Assembly (NCBI GenBank): GCA_963969395.1
Contig: OZ017799.1
Location: forward strand, 11,472,501 to 11,536,500
Length of the DNA stretch: 64,000 nucleotides
Source of the DNA: Pseudoscleropodium purum
Lineage: Eukaryota; Streptophyta; Bryopsida; Hypnales; Brachytheciaceae
Reading direction: 5' to 3'
In this document: piece after piece, positions 49,791-62,312 of the stretch
Numbering within the stretch: the stretch's first letter is position 1
Layout of the letters: each line of letters starts with the position of its first letter
Notes under the pieces: model-generated
Databases searched by the model: none
What the model was told of the DNA's origin: nothing
What the model saw: the letters and a program-made list of their open reading frames with translations, nothing else
Program-made: the position numbers and the translations under genes

Positions 49791-49876
49791 ATTGGATTTC
49801 CACATCAGATTTTCGTTGGGTCCACATCACCTCACACCATTCACAAGATGACATGTGACACTTCTTTCGGAGACAA
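49791..49876 (-). repeat. Dispersed repeat 3, inverted copy
   Basis: CCACATCACCTCACACCATT and then CACAAGATGACATGTGACAC are the reverse complement of 45640-45725. The two copies are 4.1 kb apart in opposite orientation. Confidence 0.6.
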
Positions 49877-51814
49877 AAATGACTTTATTTATTTCTGCCA
49901 AATCTAACCTTCATGTAGGATGGTGACTAGAAATGTTTAATGTTTTGGGTAAATGATACAGAGGATTTTTTTTTTATTTTTTTTTATTTTTTTAAAAATT
50001 TTTAAGGAAAGACATGGACAATTTCCATTGAAAGGGGGGAACAGTAGCGTACAGTGAACCACAGGAACCAGTCCTCAGCGTCAAATTTGATGTAGAGGAT
50101 TTCAAAGGGGATCGATCATTGGTTTCACTTAAATTTGCATTTTTTTCTTTGCCCCTGCAATTGGATGTAAGATGTATTATTTTGTGCTCTTTCTACTACT
50201 GGAGATGGGTCATGCTGAAGGTTGTCAAGCATTTAATTTTTTTATTTATTTATAGCAAAACAAAGACATCTTTAACCCTCCATGAAAGCTGAGTTCCAAG
50301 GCTTCGAAAGCAAAATTTGACCCCAATTGGAAGTCTGAATGTACAGTACAGTGCATTCAAACTATAGCATTGGATGGATTAGTTTGAAGGTTGAAGAAAT
50401 TGTTAGACTATACAAACCCTTTTCCAGAAATTAGCAATTTGCAACGATCTAAGTTAAGAAGAAAAATGGAATTGGCATTTAACCTAAGTCATTTCATATT
50501 TTTTAGACCTTCATGGAATTAGTTATGAATTTTTGAAGTTGAAACACAATGGTCACTAAAAGTGATCACCTCCTACAATGTACGTTGCTAGTATATTGAA
50601 GAAAGGAAAATGTACCTATGTGTTATGATCGCTTTTAGAGCACAGGAACTTTAAGAATAGACTACTATATGTTCAAAGAAGAGAGAACTTAGAACAAAAT
50701 GTAAGGGAAATTGAGATATAAACTTAAACTTAGTTGGTGGGGGAAATTTTGAGTTCACAAACAATTTAACCACTTAGTGCTCCAGCATCTTGACTCTAGA
50801 TGATGAACATTGAGGTCCTAGGGGCTTTTTTGACCGCTTAATTTCTTATTGATTTCATCCAAATTAATTATTGACTTTTCTCTTTCTCTTTTTAAGTTTT
50901 TTTGCATTTAGAATTTGATGAAATTGAATTTACTAATATAAATTTATAAAAATATGAATTAAAAGGTATAAAAATTCAAGATAGGATGCAAAGAATAAAA
51001 AGTTAACATGGAAATTGAGCTTAGGATACAAGTCTTGGAAGCTAGACCTAGATACGAGTGCTTCTAATACCATGAGTTGTCATGTTCTCCATAATTTTTT
51101 TTCCCAAATTCAAAGACTACTATCTAGTGAAAAGATGCGAACAATATGTTTTTTTTATTAATCCTCCACTTTCAATTTTTGAAAATTATAGACCATCGAT
51201 TTGCTCACAGAAAAAACAATAAAAACCAATCTCCAAGCCATCAACTTGGGATACATATATGGGGTATGAATACAAGTATGTGGTATGAATACAAATATAG
51301 AGGATGTACACTGATACACAATACAAATATAGATATGGGGGAATAGAAATCTCATATTGATTGCAAATCCTATTTTCACTTTGGAATTACAAATAGATTG
51401 AGTTGAAGTTGGAATTGGGGTTGGGGTTGAGAATTTAAAAGAATTATGTTCTAATGAAGGGTTGGAAGATAATAAATTAAAAAATTCATTGAATTAAACT
51501 AATTGTCTAAAAACATGTTTTTTCACTATCCACTCAAAAGACAACCAACAATTTTACTATGCTACTAAAGCGTGAGAACTCATAATGTAATGTAGATTGC
51601 GTTGATACCAATTCGGATTTAATCAACTAATAGTTAAGTTCGTTCCAAGGGAGGTTATTAAATAGGATTGTTTCTAATTGTACCTAATTGGCCTAAACAA
51701 ACACCAAGTATAGACTTCAATTTCTATTTATAGTTCAATTACTTTAATTAAATAAACTAATTTTTATCATTTTTTATTTCCTATTTCTTCTTATTTTTAT
51801 TTAATTTATGCTTA

Positions 51815-53462
51815 TCTCCCAAATTGGATTTAGCATTCTCTTTTCTTTAGGTCTCATTCTTTCCCCATTTGGCTTCTTCACTGCAACTGTTCTTTTACTT
51901 CCAACTTGGGCTCTACAATTGCAGCCTTCCTACTCTGAATCGGACTAGAGCAATTGCTGCTACGCTTTCTCAACCAAATTTGTTTTGTCCCCTGTCACTA
52001 CAACAATGGGTACTTCTCTCACCAACTTGGAATTTTGCTTCTCAATTTCACACTTTAGTTTCTCATAATTTCCACCTTGACAAAATTTACACTTACTTGC
52101 AATCAACTTGGGCAATTTCTTACTCTCCATTTTTATTCCTTTTCTCTTACTTAATTCACTCATGGAATGCTACTCTCATACATGCCAATCACACACACTC
52201 CAACTACCAAATTGGACTCATATTTCACATAAACTTTCCGACTTGGCAGCTTACACGACAAACTTGAACTCACAAACCAACTCGGAATTCATATAGACAC
52301 ATACAAAACATTTCAAACACAACCGACTTGGACTTGCATTCATAACTTCAACAATATCATCCAGTTTCCACGCACTACAATGGCACTACAACACATCAAC
52401 TAGGATAAGAATTCTTCTCAAATAAATCCTAGTTGGTGACAAATCACCGTTGACATTTTTGTCTCTTTTCTATTTGGATCAAGTCTTAATATCAAATCTC
52501 TACTTGGAGCTTGAACTTCTACAAAATAACAACTTTCATTCCACTCATCTCTTGATCCTATCAGCTACCACAAATTGGATCATCTTCCACAACTTGGGCT
52601 TATCTCGACTTACTTCCGTATTCACCACTGATTATTCTACACTGATTCACTCAATGCAACTCCAAATTGGGAAACAGTCACACATTCATAATAATAATAC
52701 TTAAACTTCAGTGACCGCACAACTCCCATTTGGCCTGACACTAACTTGCAGGTTAAAAGAAAAACTTCACAGCTTCACTTCAAATCTCCTACTCGGATCT
52801 TCACTATCTTCCCTCCATGGGAAACACCGGGACTGTTCTCCACCTGCAACCTCCGAATAGGACTTACAGACGCAAACCCCAACTTGGAACATACACAAGT
52901 CATACCCGACTTGAATACATAACCAAACATTCAAACATTCACGCAAACATAAAATAAAAAACGCAACATTACTTGGCTGGGACTCGCAGTGGACACTCTT
53001 CGACACTGGGTGCAAACCAAATTGGAATGACCCCCTATATAGGACAGACCAACAGTTCCCTAACCAACTAGGCAACTTAACCACCCACATCCACTAACCG
53101 ACTTGGCAACACACACACTTCATTGATACCACTTGGAACTGAACCTTCAACTACTCAACTTGGAACCACAACAACTGCCTTACACTCACACTCCCATTTG
53201 GATCAGCCATCCTGACTTGAACATACAACAAAACTCCAAATTGGCTAATAATTCCGACTCACTCACTGATTCGACCCGATCAGAACTCAACAGACCAACT
53301 GCTCTCCAAAGAAAAACTATTTGGAAACTGAAATCATGCCATACAAACACCCTTCAACATCACCAAATTGGTAAACAACTAACACAAAAAACCCACAAAA
53401 CACAATCATACGCCTCAAAAAGATACATTCAAAAATGCAAAAATTATAACCAACTAGGCCAT
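51815..53462. repeat. 1.6-kb tract with a quasi-periodic CCAAATTGG / CCRACTTGG 9-mer and strong C-over-G skew
   Basis: Variants of a 9-mer, consensus CC(A/G)A(A/C)TTGG, recur about 45 times. Examples: 51819, 51901, 52022, 52207, 52238, 52323, 52662, 52879, 53017, 53098, 53236, 53363, with one-step variants (CCCATTTGG, CCAACTAGG, CCAACTCGG) between them. Spacing is irregular but often 30-46 or about 70-73 bases, averaging roughly 37. The plus strand is C-rich and G-poor except for the GG of the motif, unlike the flanking AT-rich DNA. No stable reading frame spans it. It may be an old minisatellite or a relic of a repetitive gene. Confidence 0.65.
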
Positions 53463-54613
53463 CTACATGTAATAACTTAAGTTTGTTTCGATACATTGAA
53501 CTCACCATGGATATCCTCCCAAAGATAGATTATTTGTTTTGTTTGTTCGTTTGATATATTGAGATCTCCAAGACTATGCTTCCTATGGTTGCATTCTTAG
53601 TATTGTTGGAAAGCTCTCGATGAATGAAGAGGGTTGCATGGGCATTGTTTTATGGTGTTCCAACCTATAGTGTGAAAGTTATTGAATTTTGAATCTTTAA
53701 TGAATTAATAAATTAGAAAATTATTTTAAATTTCATTCTGACCTTAGTAATGGCACAAGGCACACTAATCCATACCTTAAGTTTTTGGTTTGTTTGTTAT
53801 AGTGAGATTTCATGGATTGTAAGTCTACTAGTAATGTTTTTAGTACTGTACAAAAGCTCTTCATGAGGAGGGGTGCAGTGTCTAGCTTTGTTTGTTTCAA
53901 GGCATTTGGACTATTGGTGTTAAAGTTATCTTGCAGTCAAATTCAATATAAATTATTTTGTGCAATCTATTTTGCCTCTATGAAAGTGCAAGAAACAAAG
54001 ATAGACAAAAAAAATTTTACCCTCTAAGTTATAAGTCATGGAAATTTCATATTTCCTTCTAAAATTCATGTCAAATGCCAAGTAATTTCACACATTTCAA
54101 AAATTCCTTCAATGTTTGAATTAAATACTATTTAATTCACACATTAAAAAATATTCAAATATAAACCAAAATTCTATGTCATTCTTAAATGGAAAATAGT
54201 AGTTGATGATATTTTTACAATCTATAGCTTCAAAGATCAATTGACCAAATGTGGATCAAGTGAAGATGTGGTCTAAACTTAAAGTACCTAGATTGAGTTC
54301 ATTAAGTTAATTTTGGATTTTCCTACTAGGCCATTTACCCACTTGTGTATAGTAGGTCTTCTATTATTTCTACACAATGAAATTTTGCTTCATTTATTAA
54401 TTTTTAACTTAAATTTGAAGATTATTAGTTTCCATAGGACCATACTGACATTTAATTTGCATAAAAAGACACTAGGTGTGTAAAGAATCTTGTCATCATC
54501 TAATTGAAGGTGGTTTTATTGTACTTGAAAAAACACTTGAGGATAAGTAGATAGTTGAAGCCAACACTCTATAGTTTATATTTATATTGATTAATACAAT
54601 TAATTATAATTTC

Positions 54614-55330
54614 TTAACCCTTAAAGGGCTATGGCCTTTTTTTTTTGCCAAAAATCATTCAAAACTATCATTTATATAGCAAAGGGTAAAATAAATAAAA
54701 AGCTTCTATATATAACCTAGGATCTTACACCTCATTAGTATGAAAATGTGTGGAAAAATTTCAAAAATTTTCAAAATTTTTGATTATAGAAATTGCAAGA
54801 TCTATGCATTTAAAGTAGATAAAACAAGTTTTTTAGCACATTATGAGACTAAATTTTTTGACTTTGAACATTTTTAACTTTAATTTTTTGCATTCCAAAG
54901 TTTTGAGCTTTAGAATTTATGGTATAGAATTGTGTTAAGAGTCTAGGAGGAAAAAAAGAATTCAAAAAAACTTAATTTTTATTCTTTAAAAAATTGTTGA
55001 GTAGATATGAAGTAGATATGAAATTGTAAAAATTGTATTCTGAAAAGAATCCTACAAGTTATTTTTTTCAAAAAGATGGTCTGATAGTCCAAAAAACAAG
55101 ATTGTCCATATCTATATTATAAAAAATTCAAATGGAATGAATCAAAGCCTTCTATACATACAAAAATATATTCTATGAGAGAAAAAAAATTTTAAACCAA
55201 AAAATTTAAATTTTTGAAATTTTTTTGGCTGTCTTTTGTTCCCTATTTTGAGCTTATTTGGGCATAACTTGTGTTACTAGGCACCAATTGAAAAAAATTA
55301 TATGTCTACAACGATAATCAATTTTCCTAT
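54614..55330 (+). mobile_element. Possible diverged TTAACC-family copy
   Basis: It starts TTAACCCTTAAAGGGC. It contains family-like phrases in the expected order: ATTGCAAGATCTATGC, AAATGGAATGAATCAAAGCC and GAGCTTATTTGGGCATAACT. The right terminus was not found; a CCTTTAGGGATTAA end lies at 57008, past the foldback, so this copy may have been split by that insertion. Confidence 0.4.
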
Positions 55331-55543
55331 CTTCAAAAAAGAATTCAAAAAATAAAATAAAAATTCAGCGTGTAGGTACTCAGGGTTGTTATTCTGTGAG
55401 TATGTGAATGTGAGCTTGGGAGTGTATAATTTTTTAAAGATCACATCAAAAAATTGTGGTCAAAATTTATAATTTTTGATAAATTTTAATAACTATTTCC
55501 ATGGACCTATTACCATGAATCTATTATCATGGTCTTTTAATCA

Positions 55544-55960
55544 ACTTTGATGTGCTACTTATTGGACTTTGTTAGATTTTAAGAAAAAAAATTGGTGATT
55601 AATTAGGATTTGTTTGAAATCGATTGAGAATTTTCCATTTAGATTTTTATAATCACTCCCCTCTTGTTTTTGGGTACCTCTCAGCATCAAGAAGAGTACT
55701 TTGGCATCGAGAAGAGACCTTCAATGCCGAGAGGAGTCCTATGGGCTACGGAAAAAAAAAAAAAATTTTTTCCCCCTTTCTACCATAGTGAGAGAGACTC
55801 CTCTCAGTGCTGAGAAGTACCCAACAACAAGAGGGGAGTGATTATAAAAATTTTAATCTAAATGGAACAACCTTAGTTGATTTCAAACAAATCTTAATTA
55901 GTAACTAATTTTTGTTTTCTTAAAATTTAGCAAAGTTCAATAAGGAGCACATTAAAATGG
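55544..55960. mobile_element. Inner foldback MITE (about 417 bp)
   Basis: The arms of roughly 145 bases are inverted repeats: GATGTGCTACTTATTGGACT ... ATAATCACTCCCCTCTTGTT on the left, and on the right AACAAGAGGGGAGTGATTAT ... TTCAATAAGGAGCACATT. The loop (55690-55815) contains short GAGAAGAG/GAGAGGAG repeats and an A/T homopolymer. Parts of the loop (CTCTCGGTACTGAGAGGT) recur just outside at about 55978. Confidence 0.75.
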
Positions 55961-56075
55961 CAAGTGCTCGATCCTCCTCTCGGTACTGAGAGGTCCCAAG
56001 CAACAAGAAGTGATTAACCAAACAACCATTTGATCAAAGATGGAAGAATTGGACTCCCAAAAGGGCACACAAAAA

Positions 56076-56584
56076 GATAATGATCAACTAATCAACACTT
56101 TGGTGTAATTAAGCTCATTCTTTTACAAAAATATTCCATATCAACCAATTTTTCTTCCAAAATCTTATGAAGTTCAATTACCAACACATCAAGATAGAAG
56201 TATAGGTATTCCCCATTTGCCTCAAGAGGATTCATGCTATTACAAGATAGTGATCAACAAAAATGAAATTCAATGCGGCTAAGCTCTTTCTACAAGTAAT
56301 GAATTCCTATGAACAAGTTTTTGTTTCTAAAATCTAAACAAGTCCACCGACTTACAAATCAGAAAAGAAATGTTGGTATTCTTTTATTGACCCTAAGAAG
56401 ATCCATGATGCTAAAAGACAATGATAAACTAAACTAAAATTCATTGTGACAAAGATCATTATATATAAAAATAATTCTTATCAACAATTTTTTTTCTAAA
56501 ATCTAAGCAAGTTCAACAATACTGCATCAAAAGAAAATTATTGGTAGCCTCCTATTAGCCCCGAAAAGACCTACATTGCTATAT
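56076..56584 (+). repeat. Three-unit degenerate tandem repeat, period about 168-171 bp
   Basis: Units begin at 56076, 56246 and 56417, and a fourth starts at 56585. Each opens with GATA.TGATCAAC or a close variant (GACAATGATAAAC in unit 3). Each then carries a TTTT.TTTC.AAAATCT block, a CAAGTTCA-type block and an AAGA..(T/C)(C/T)AT(G)CTAT-type end. The period is close to nucleosome or satellite length, but only three copies are present. Confidence 0.65.
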
Positions 56585-57569
56585 GATAGTGATCAACCAA
56601 TATTCTATGAAAACTTATTTCCATCTCCATTCATCTTTCACATCAATTGAGTTCATCATTTTTATGATGTATACTTCTAATATTTTAGACACAATACTAA
56701 AAATTATAATTTTCATTTGAATTCTACATAACTGAGATAATAGGTTTACAGTAGTAGGTCCATAGTAATAGGTACAAAAATTTATTGAAAATAGTAAATT
56801 TTGACCAAAATTTTAAGATGGAATGTATTTTAAAAATAATATTAAGTTCTTTTAGAGTTTTTCCAAATTTCTAAGCTCAATGCTCATATAATCCCTGCTC
56901 ACTGCTTACTAGCTCACGCACATATGTTCACAAAATAGCACTGTTGTACAGGCACTTGCACAAAATTCCATTTGTCCCTTGAAAAAAACAATAGTCCTTT
57001 AGGGATTAAACAATGTCTATTTCTACCAATTGTAAAGTCATATATAATTGTAAAATAGATTCTAAAGTAAACCTTATCATTTTAACATACATTAGAAGAT
57101 TTTAAGCAACTACAGAGGGCTGCAAGTTTCTCGGGTTGCCGACTTCGAGGGAACAACCCGCAACTACTACCTCACATGGCATGGCAATTGCCACATTACC
57201 AAAATAAATGAAAAATTTTCTTTTGCTTTTTTTCCATTCTAATTTTTTTTAAATTCAAATATTTTTTTGAAAAAAAATTAAAATTGACAACAAGATTAGA
57301 GAGAATAGGGTCGAGGGAACAAGTTTGAAATGGCCCTCCGGACCCCCCCAAAATCCTATAAATGGATAGGTTTTCTCTAAGCCCACAAAGAAGGTGGAGG
57401 AGCATTGCTATTTTATTCTTCCATTGAATTTGACATTTCATCACAAAAGTTCATATGAATTGTTCATCAATAGTTTTAGTGCTAATCTAATACTTTTACA
57501 CATTTGGGATAGTTGATAGTTGTGAACTAAAAGTCATTGTATCAATATCAAAGTAATATTGAATTAACA

Positions 57570-58462
57570 TTAACCTCTAAAGTTCCATAACTATGTTTTC
57601 ACCGAAACCCTTTGAAAACTATCATTTTTAGTACAAGTACCAATTTTTTTAATTTTTTAACATATATAACCATAAGATCTTGTATTATATAGTATCAAAA
57701 GCATGAGGTAAGAATTTCAAACATTTTCACCACGTGGATTGCAAGATATTAGCATTCAAAATCATTTTTCATGTCCTGCAAAAAGTAGAGTAGCTACACT
57801 TTGCAAGCTCAATTTTCTATGAAAAAATAATCAAAATGGTAGTGCGTCTTTGGATTAATTTTCCAAGACAAGTTGACCACATATTTGAAAATTTTCAAAT
57901 TGTTTTGAATTGTACAACTTATAGGAAAAAAATAGTAAAGAGGTAGTAGTAGAGAATGATTCAAAATACTAAATTATTAAGAATTGAAATATGGAATTAA
58001 AGAATGACAATCTCAATCGTTGAAATGCTATAATAAACAATCTACATCTTATAATTTTATTTTTTCCAAAAATATTGAAAATTGGGTAAATAAAGGATTT
58101 CAAAGTTTATTTTAGAGTAAACAGAAAATCCTCATAACTTTTAACCCATTGATCAAAATGAAATGATTAAAAGCTTTCAATGTATATATAACTCTAGAAA
58201 ATCAATTTCAAATTTTTGATTCTAAAAAAAGTGATTTTTTCTTATCTACCCAAGTTGTCTAGTTACGAAAAAAGTAATATATCAAGCAATAATTTTTTAC
58301 TCATATTTCCAAATGTCATGAAATTTAGTGCATACGAAAGATATCCCTTGTCTCCCACCTTCTTATAAAGTTTGGGCCAAAAATATAGAAACCTCTAGTC
58401 ACATGCACTTGCCCCAAATTTTTATATAACCAAAAAATGCAACTTCATCCCTTAGGGATTAA
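57570..58462 (+). mobile_element. TTAACC-family element, full-length copy (about 893 bp)
   Basis: It starts TTAACCTCTAAAGTTCC and ends TCCCTTAGGGATTAA. It is collinear with the 38438 copy over its whole length, including CTATGTTTTCACC near the left end, TTGCAAGATATTAGCATT, AAAATATTGAAAATTGGGT and CAATTTCAAATTTTTG. Non-coding. Confidence 0.7.
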
Positions 58463-59639
58463 AATTACATCTATATCATTAGCATGGCCTTTTCTGGTGA
58501 TTAGTTCAATGACTCATTTGTATCGAGTGCTAGCCGACACAAGAAGTTGTAGTTACAAAGTTTTGTATTTCATTAGCTAATAATCAATATTTCTATAATT
58601 AAGAAGTTCAAATTTTGTAATGTAGTGCAATAGTTTAGAAATTATAGCTCAGAAGTGATGTAGCTTAAGAATTAGGTTATATATTGGCTACCAACCTATA
58701 TATAAATGTTTAGTGGCTTATGCTTTATCTTTAATAAAATGCATGAGATTACCTTTTTGTATCAATATATTTGTTTGTCTAATCCATGGCTTGTCATTGT
58801 TTTTTTATGAGACTATTAGCTATTGCCTATTACCGGATATGAATAGTGATAACCGCATAAACTCTAATTCCATCATTTATATTTATAGAATTTCAATATT
58901 TCATAATTTTTAAAATGTGGATTAAGTTCTTAAACACTCTAGAATTGTGGTAGAGACTCCACAAAATGGTGAATAGCATATGGTTTTAATTTTTTGGGAT
59001 TATTTACTATTATTATTTGTAAATTTTAAAATAACATAGTTTGAATTTTTTTACCATAAGATACATTTTATGTTAATTACATGCATGCCAAATTTCAAAA
59101 GTAAATGAATTGTTGATATTTTTCTCACACATTTGCCTTAAATCTACTTTACTTTAGTACTCTATAATCCAATTAAAAAAACAAACAATAAACAAATACT
59201 CTTTCTTCAACTCAAAATAGCATTCTAAAATAGAGTAGTTTTTAGTAATTTTTTTATAAAGCATACCCTTGGTCCTTTAGTAGGTAAATATAATGGTGAA
59301 ATTTGTTAATATAAGAAATTCCTACCAATTTCAAATTATATTGTTCATAGCCAAAATAAAGGTCATGTTGGTTTGGGCCTTAAGGTAGAATTTGAAAGGT
59401 CCCCCAATGACCTTTACCCCTTTTAGACCTCCATTTTATTCTTTACAAGCTTACCTCTTTAGTTTGATGACTTGATAGTTCATGTTAAGCATGATATTCT
59501 TTGACTATGCACTTTTATGATTCCAACTACCAATACCCACGCTCAAATGTCACAACATTCTACATTCCACTAAGTTTGGAGTTTGGGAAAGCAACTTTGA
59601 TTATGACCTAGATACAATAATACCAAAAATAATGTAAAC

Positions 59640-59950
59640 TAGCTTATATAAGAACTATGCAAAAAATAGTCAATATTGATTGGGATGGCTTTTGTTGACC
59701 AAGAAGTGGCAACATCATATGGCATGTAAACTAGTCCATGCGAGAAATGACCATTCAAAGTTGTCATGTTTATGTTAATTGGGGTAGCTTTAGTTGATCA
59801 ATAGGAAGCGACACCACATGGTAGCTGAACTAGCTTGTGCAATGTCAATATTGGTTGGGATGTTTGTTGGGGTAGTTTCAATTGACTAAGAGAAGTGACA
59901 CTAAATAATGCATATACTAGCCCTTGCAAGCACCAAATATGGTGGCCTTA
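59640..59950 (+). repeat. Degenerate tandem repeat, period about 95 bp
   Basis: Three units carry, in order, ATTG.TTGGGATGGCTTTTG (or GGGGTAGCTTTAG, GGGGTAGTTTCAA), then TTGACCAAGAAGTGGCAACA-type, then GTAAACTAGTCCATGCGAG-type sequence. A partial unit precedes them (GTAAACTAGCTTATATAAG). Non-coding. Confidence 0.6.
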
Positions 59951-61679
59951 TGGGCAACAATTGAGATTGCTATAAGTATGATTCTATAGATTCTATCACT
60001 AGATTTCAAAATTTCACGTATAATCAATGAATAAAATTATAGAACCATGACTTGATACTCAAACAATCACATCAAATGAAATGCTATTTGATTTCAGAAC
60101 ATCAATTTAATCAATAGGTAAAATGTCAATTTTTCATATTACATTATCACTAGGCCATTTTTATTTATTTTATATGAAATATTGTAGTGGTGCTTCAAAT
60201 TTCAATGTTCATCCATATGTTGGATAGAAAATATCACATTAGCAAATATCACTTTAGCACATATCAACTATCCATAATTATATTTTCATCCTCTAACCAA
60301 AATGAATTTTCTATGATTTCTCAAAGTCTATTGGGATTGAATTGGCACTATGTGGATATCCAACTATTCTAAACCACACATTGATGTGTCCCCTTACAAA
60401 GTGAATTGTCATGATGCTATTCAAAAAATGCTAAAATTGTGGTAATGGGTAGGTGATTGATGCAAATAAGAAGGTTCAATAGACATGAATTTTGGGTGAC
60501 TAATGCCATTGGGTTGTTCTACCTTGTGTATACAATGTGCTTAGGTTTCCATTCATTTTTTATTATTGAAATTCTTAAACAATAAACTACACATAAGGTA
60601 GCATCGACATCCCATTTACCAATCATTAATCTTTATAGAGAAGAGGTCTACAAAATAATCATTTACAATTTGATTCACAATTTTAAGGAGTTTGGCTTCT
60701 TGAAATATATTCCAATAATTTTTTCTTCAATGATATTAAATGGAATTGGGTTTTAAAATGCTCAAAATTTTAATATTTGATGATATACATGCTTATAATT
60801 AAATTTTTTTTTTTCTAATTTTCTAATTTTGAAAATCGTAGTTTGTAACTTTACAACTTTGAATTTATTAGAATTTTGAGAAGATGATGATTATATTAAA
60901 TTTAAGAACACTTTCAACCATTGGTAGTATGCCTTCATTTAAGGCATATTGCCATGAAGGCATTTAAAAAATTTAGGCATTATTGGTAACATGAATTAAT
61001 TATGTATAGAATTGACTTAAGCATTAGTTACTCTAAATGCTCTAAACTACCTTTTTAGTGAAGGTGCAAAATCAATGCAACTACAAAGTCTTCTTTGTAT
61101 AAAAATCAATAAAATGATATTCCAACCTATAAAATTTTAATTATTTTAATAATATGAATTTAATAATTTAATATCATATAGACAAATAGGATTAATCAAT
61201 GTAGTTTTGAAAGATAATTTTCAAAAACTTTGAGAGTCTATTGGCTTTGAGAGCCAAGGATAATTGGTCTTATCATTGCCTCATCTTTAGATAATTGTAA
61301 AAATATGCCTTATTTGTCAATTAGTGTTTAGTTTTGTGTTTTTGTATGTCTTCAAGATAAATATGACTATTCAAATTTGAACTATATTATTTAGCACAAA
61401 TGAAAATTTTGAGTTCATATTGAGAATTATATCACATTATATACTTAGTGATTTTTCTCCCCCCTCCTTTCTTAGATGCCAAAGAAGGATTTAATTATAG
61501 ATTTCAAAAAACATGGAAGACTCAACATTTGGCCTCCTCTTTTGAAGAATGCAAAAGAAACCCATGCTACACTCCAAATTGTCAAATCCCCCCAACTACA
61601 ATATATGAAGGTCTGATTTGCCAAAACATACATAAATTTGTGAAAAGTGCCACATGTCATCTTGTGATTGGTCTGAGAA

Positions 61680-62312
61680 AATTCAAAATTAACCGCACAT
61701 TTTTAACTTTGAGACCCGGGCAGGTCATGAAGGCTGATCTCCTGTGTCCGGTTCCACCCAGGCACCGACCTGAGTCCCGAGAACCGCGACGTCCCGTTCG
61801 CCTTGCCATTCATTACCGGGTATCAACCTCAATCTCTCTCGGGTCGCTTTTGGCTGCTCTCACACACCCTTCTTCAGAAAGTGTTGCCAGCCCTCACTCC
61901 CGCCTCGACAACTTCCGTTGCCGGCTTTCTGAAGTTACGGCAGCCCAGGTGCACCATCGCCTGTCATTTGCAGGCCTCTGTTCGACCTTGTTTCGCTTTT
62001 CTTCTGTATGCCTACTCTTCTGGCTTTCAATTCTCTGCGAGAATTTTTTTAATTAGAAATCCCTGGAGTGTTGAGGAGTCCGTGGTGCTGTTTTACATTA
62101 GGGTTTCTGATGAGCGTGATTGCTTGAGGTTGTTTGTTGGTTTTGTCGTTGATTTGGCCTTTCGATGAGCAAGGTTGCCTTCTGATGGTGTGTGCCGGTT
62201 GAATTTTGTGATAACCAAGGGTTTGGGGTGTGGAAGGGGACTAAGTGTTGTTTGTACTGCTTTGTTTCAGATTTTACTTGGAATTACTCAGTTCGTGTGA
62301 AGGTCGGGGAAA
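61680..62312 (+). promoter_or_regulatory. Promoter and 5' leader region of the DEAD-box helicase gene
   Basis: Composition changes at about 61700 from AT-rich to GC-richer DNA. Pyrimidine-rich stretches lie at 61850-62040. GTTTCAG at about 62264-62270 is a plausible acceptor of a leader intron, ending 42 bases before the ATG. A 202-residue open frame (61448-62056) crosses the composition boundary and has no family features; I treat it as chance. Confidence 0.4.

Larger units (their letters stand above)
55385..56945. repeat. Large nested foldback structure (about 1.56 kb)
   Basis: The outer arms pair in inverted orientation: GTTATTCTGTGAGTATGTGA (left) against TCACAAAATAGC-type sequence near 56928 (right). 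Further in, TGGTCAAAATTTATAATTTT near 55457 pairs with TAGTAAATTTTGACCAAAAT near 56792, and CCATGGACCTATTACCATG pairs with the right-arm TAGTAGGTCCATAGTAATAG. Inside lie a second foldback (55544-55960) and a 170-bp tandem array (56076-56584). No coding frame. Confidence 0.6.
36471..61447. other. About 25 kb without a recognisable gene; decayed repeats and AT-rich DNA
   Basis: I read this stretch on both strands and found no conserved protein family and no reverse transcriptase, integrase or transposase motif. It is mostly AT-rich, with A/T homopolymers, degenerate short tandem AT repeats (40060-40740) and the elements listed separately. GC-richer pockets occur at about 43980-44260 and 48780-49250. 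The frame at 49055-49249 there (64 aa, with KFVVHGPGATMTVAAAGLAK) is of unknown meaning and could be a gene relic. Confidence 0.6.

Noticed and set aside
52767..53090. 107-aa minus-strand frame in the CCAAMTTGG tract
   Set aside because: It is open because the minus strand is G/T-rich there; no family features or neighbouring exons.
36471..61447. Possible LTR retrotransposon in the gene-free region
   Set aside because: I looked for reverse transcriptase, integrase and protease motifs in the listed frames and for long direct terminal repeats, and saw neither. The repeats present are short-ended, foldback or tandem.
61448..62056. 202-aa plus-strand open frame before the helicase gene
   Set aside because: It crosses the boundary between AT-rich spacer and the GC-richer leader, shows no family blocks, and a second frame overlaps it.
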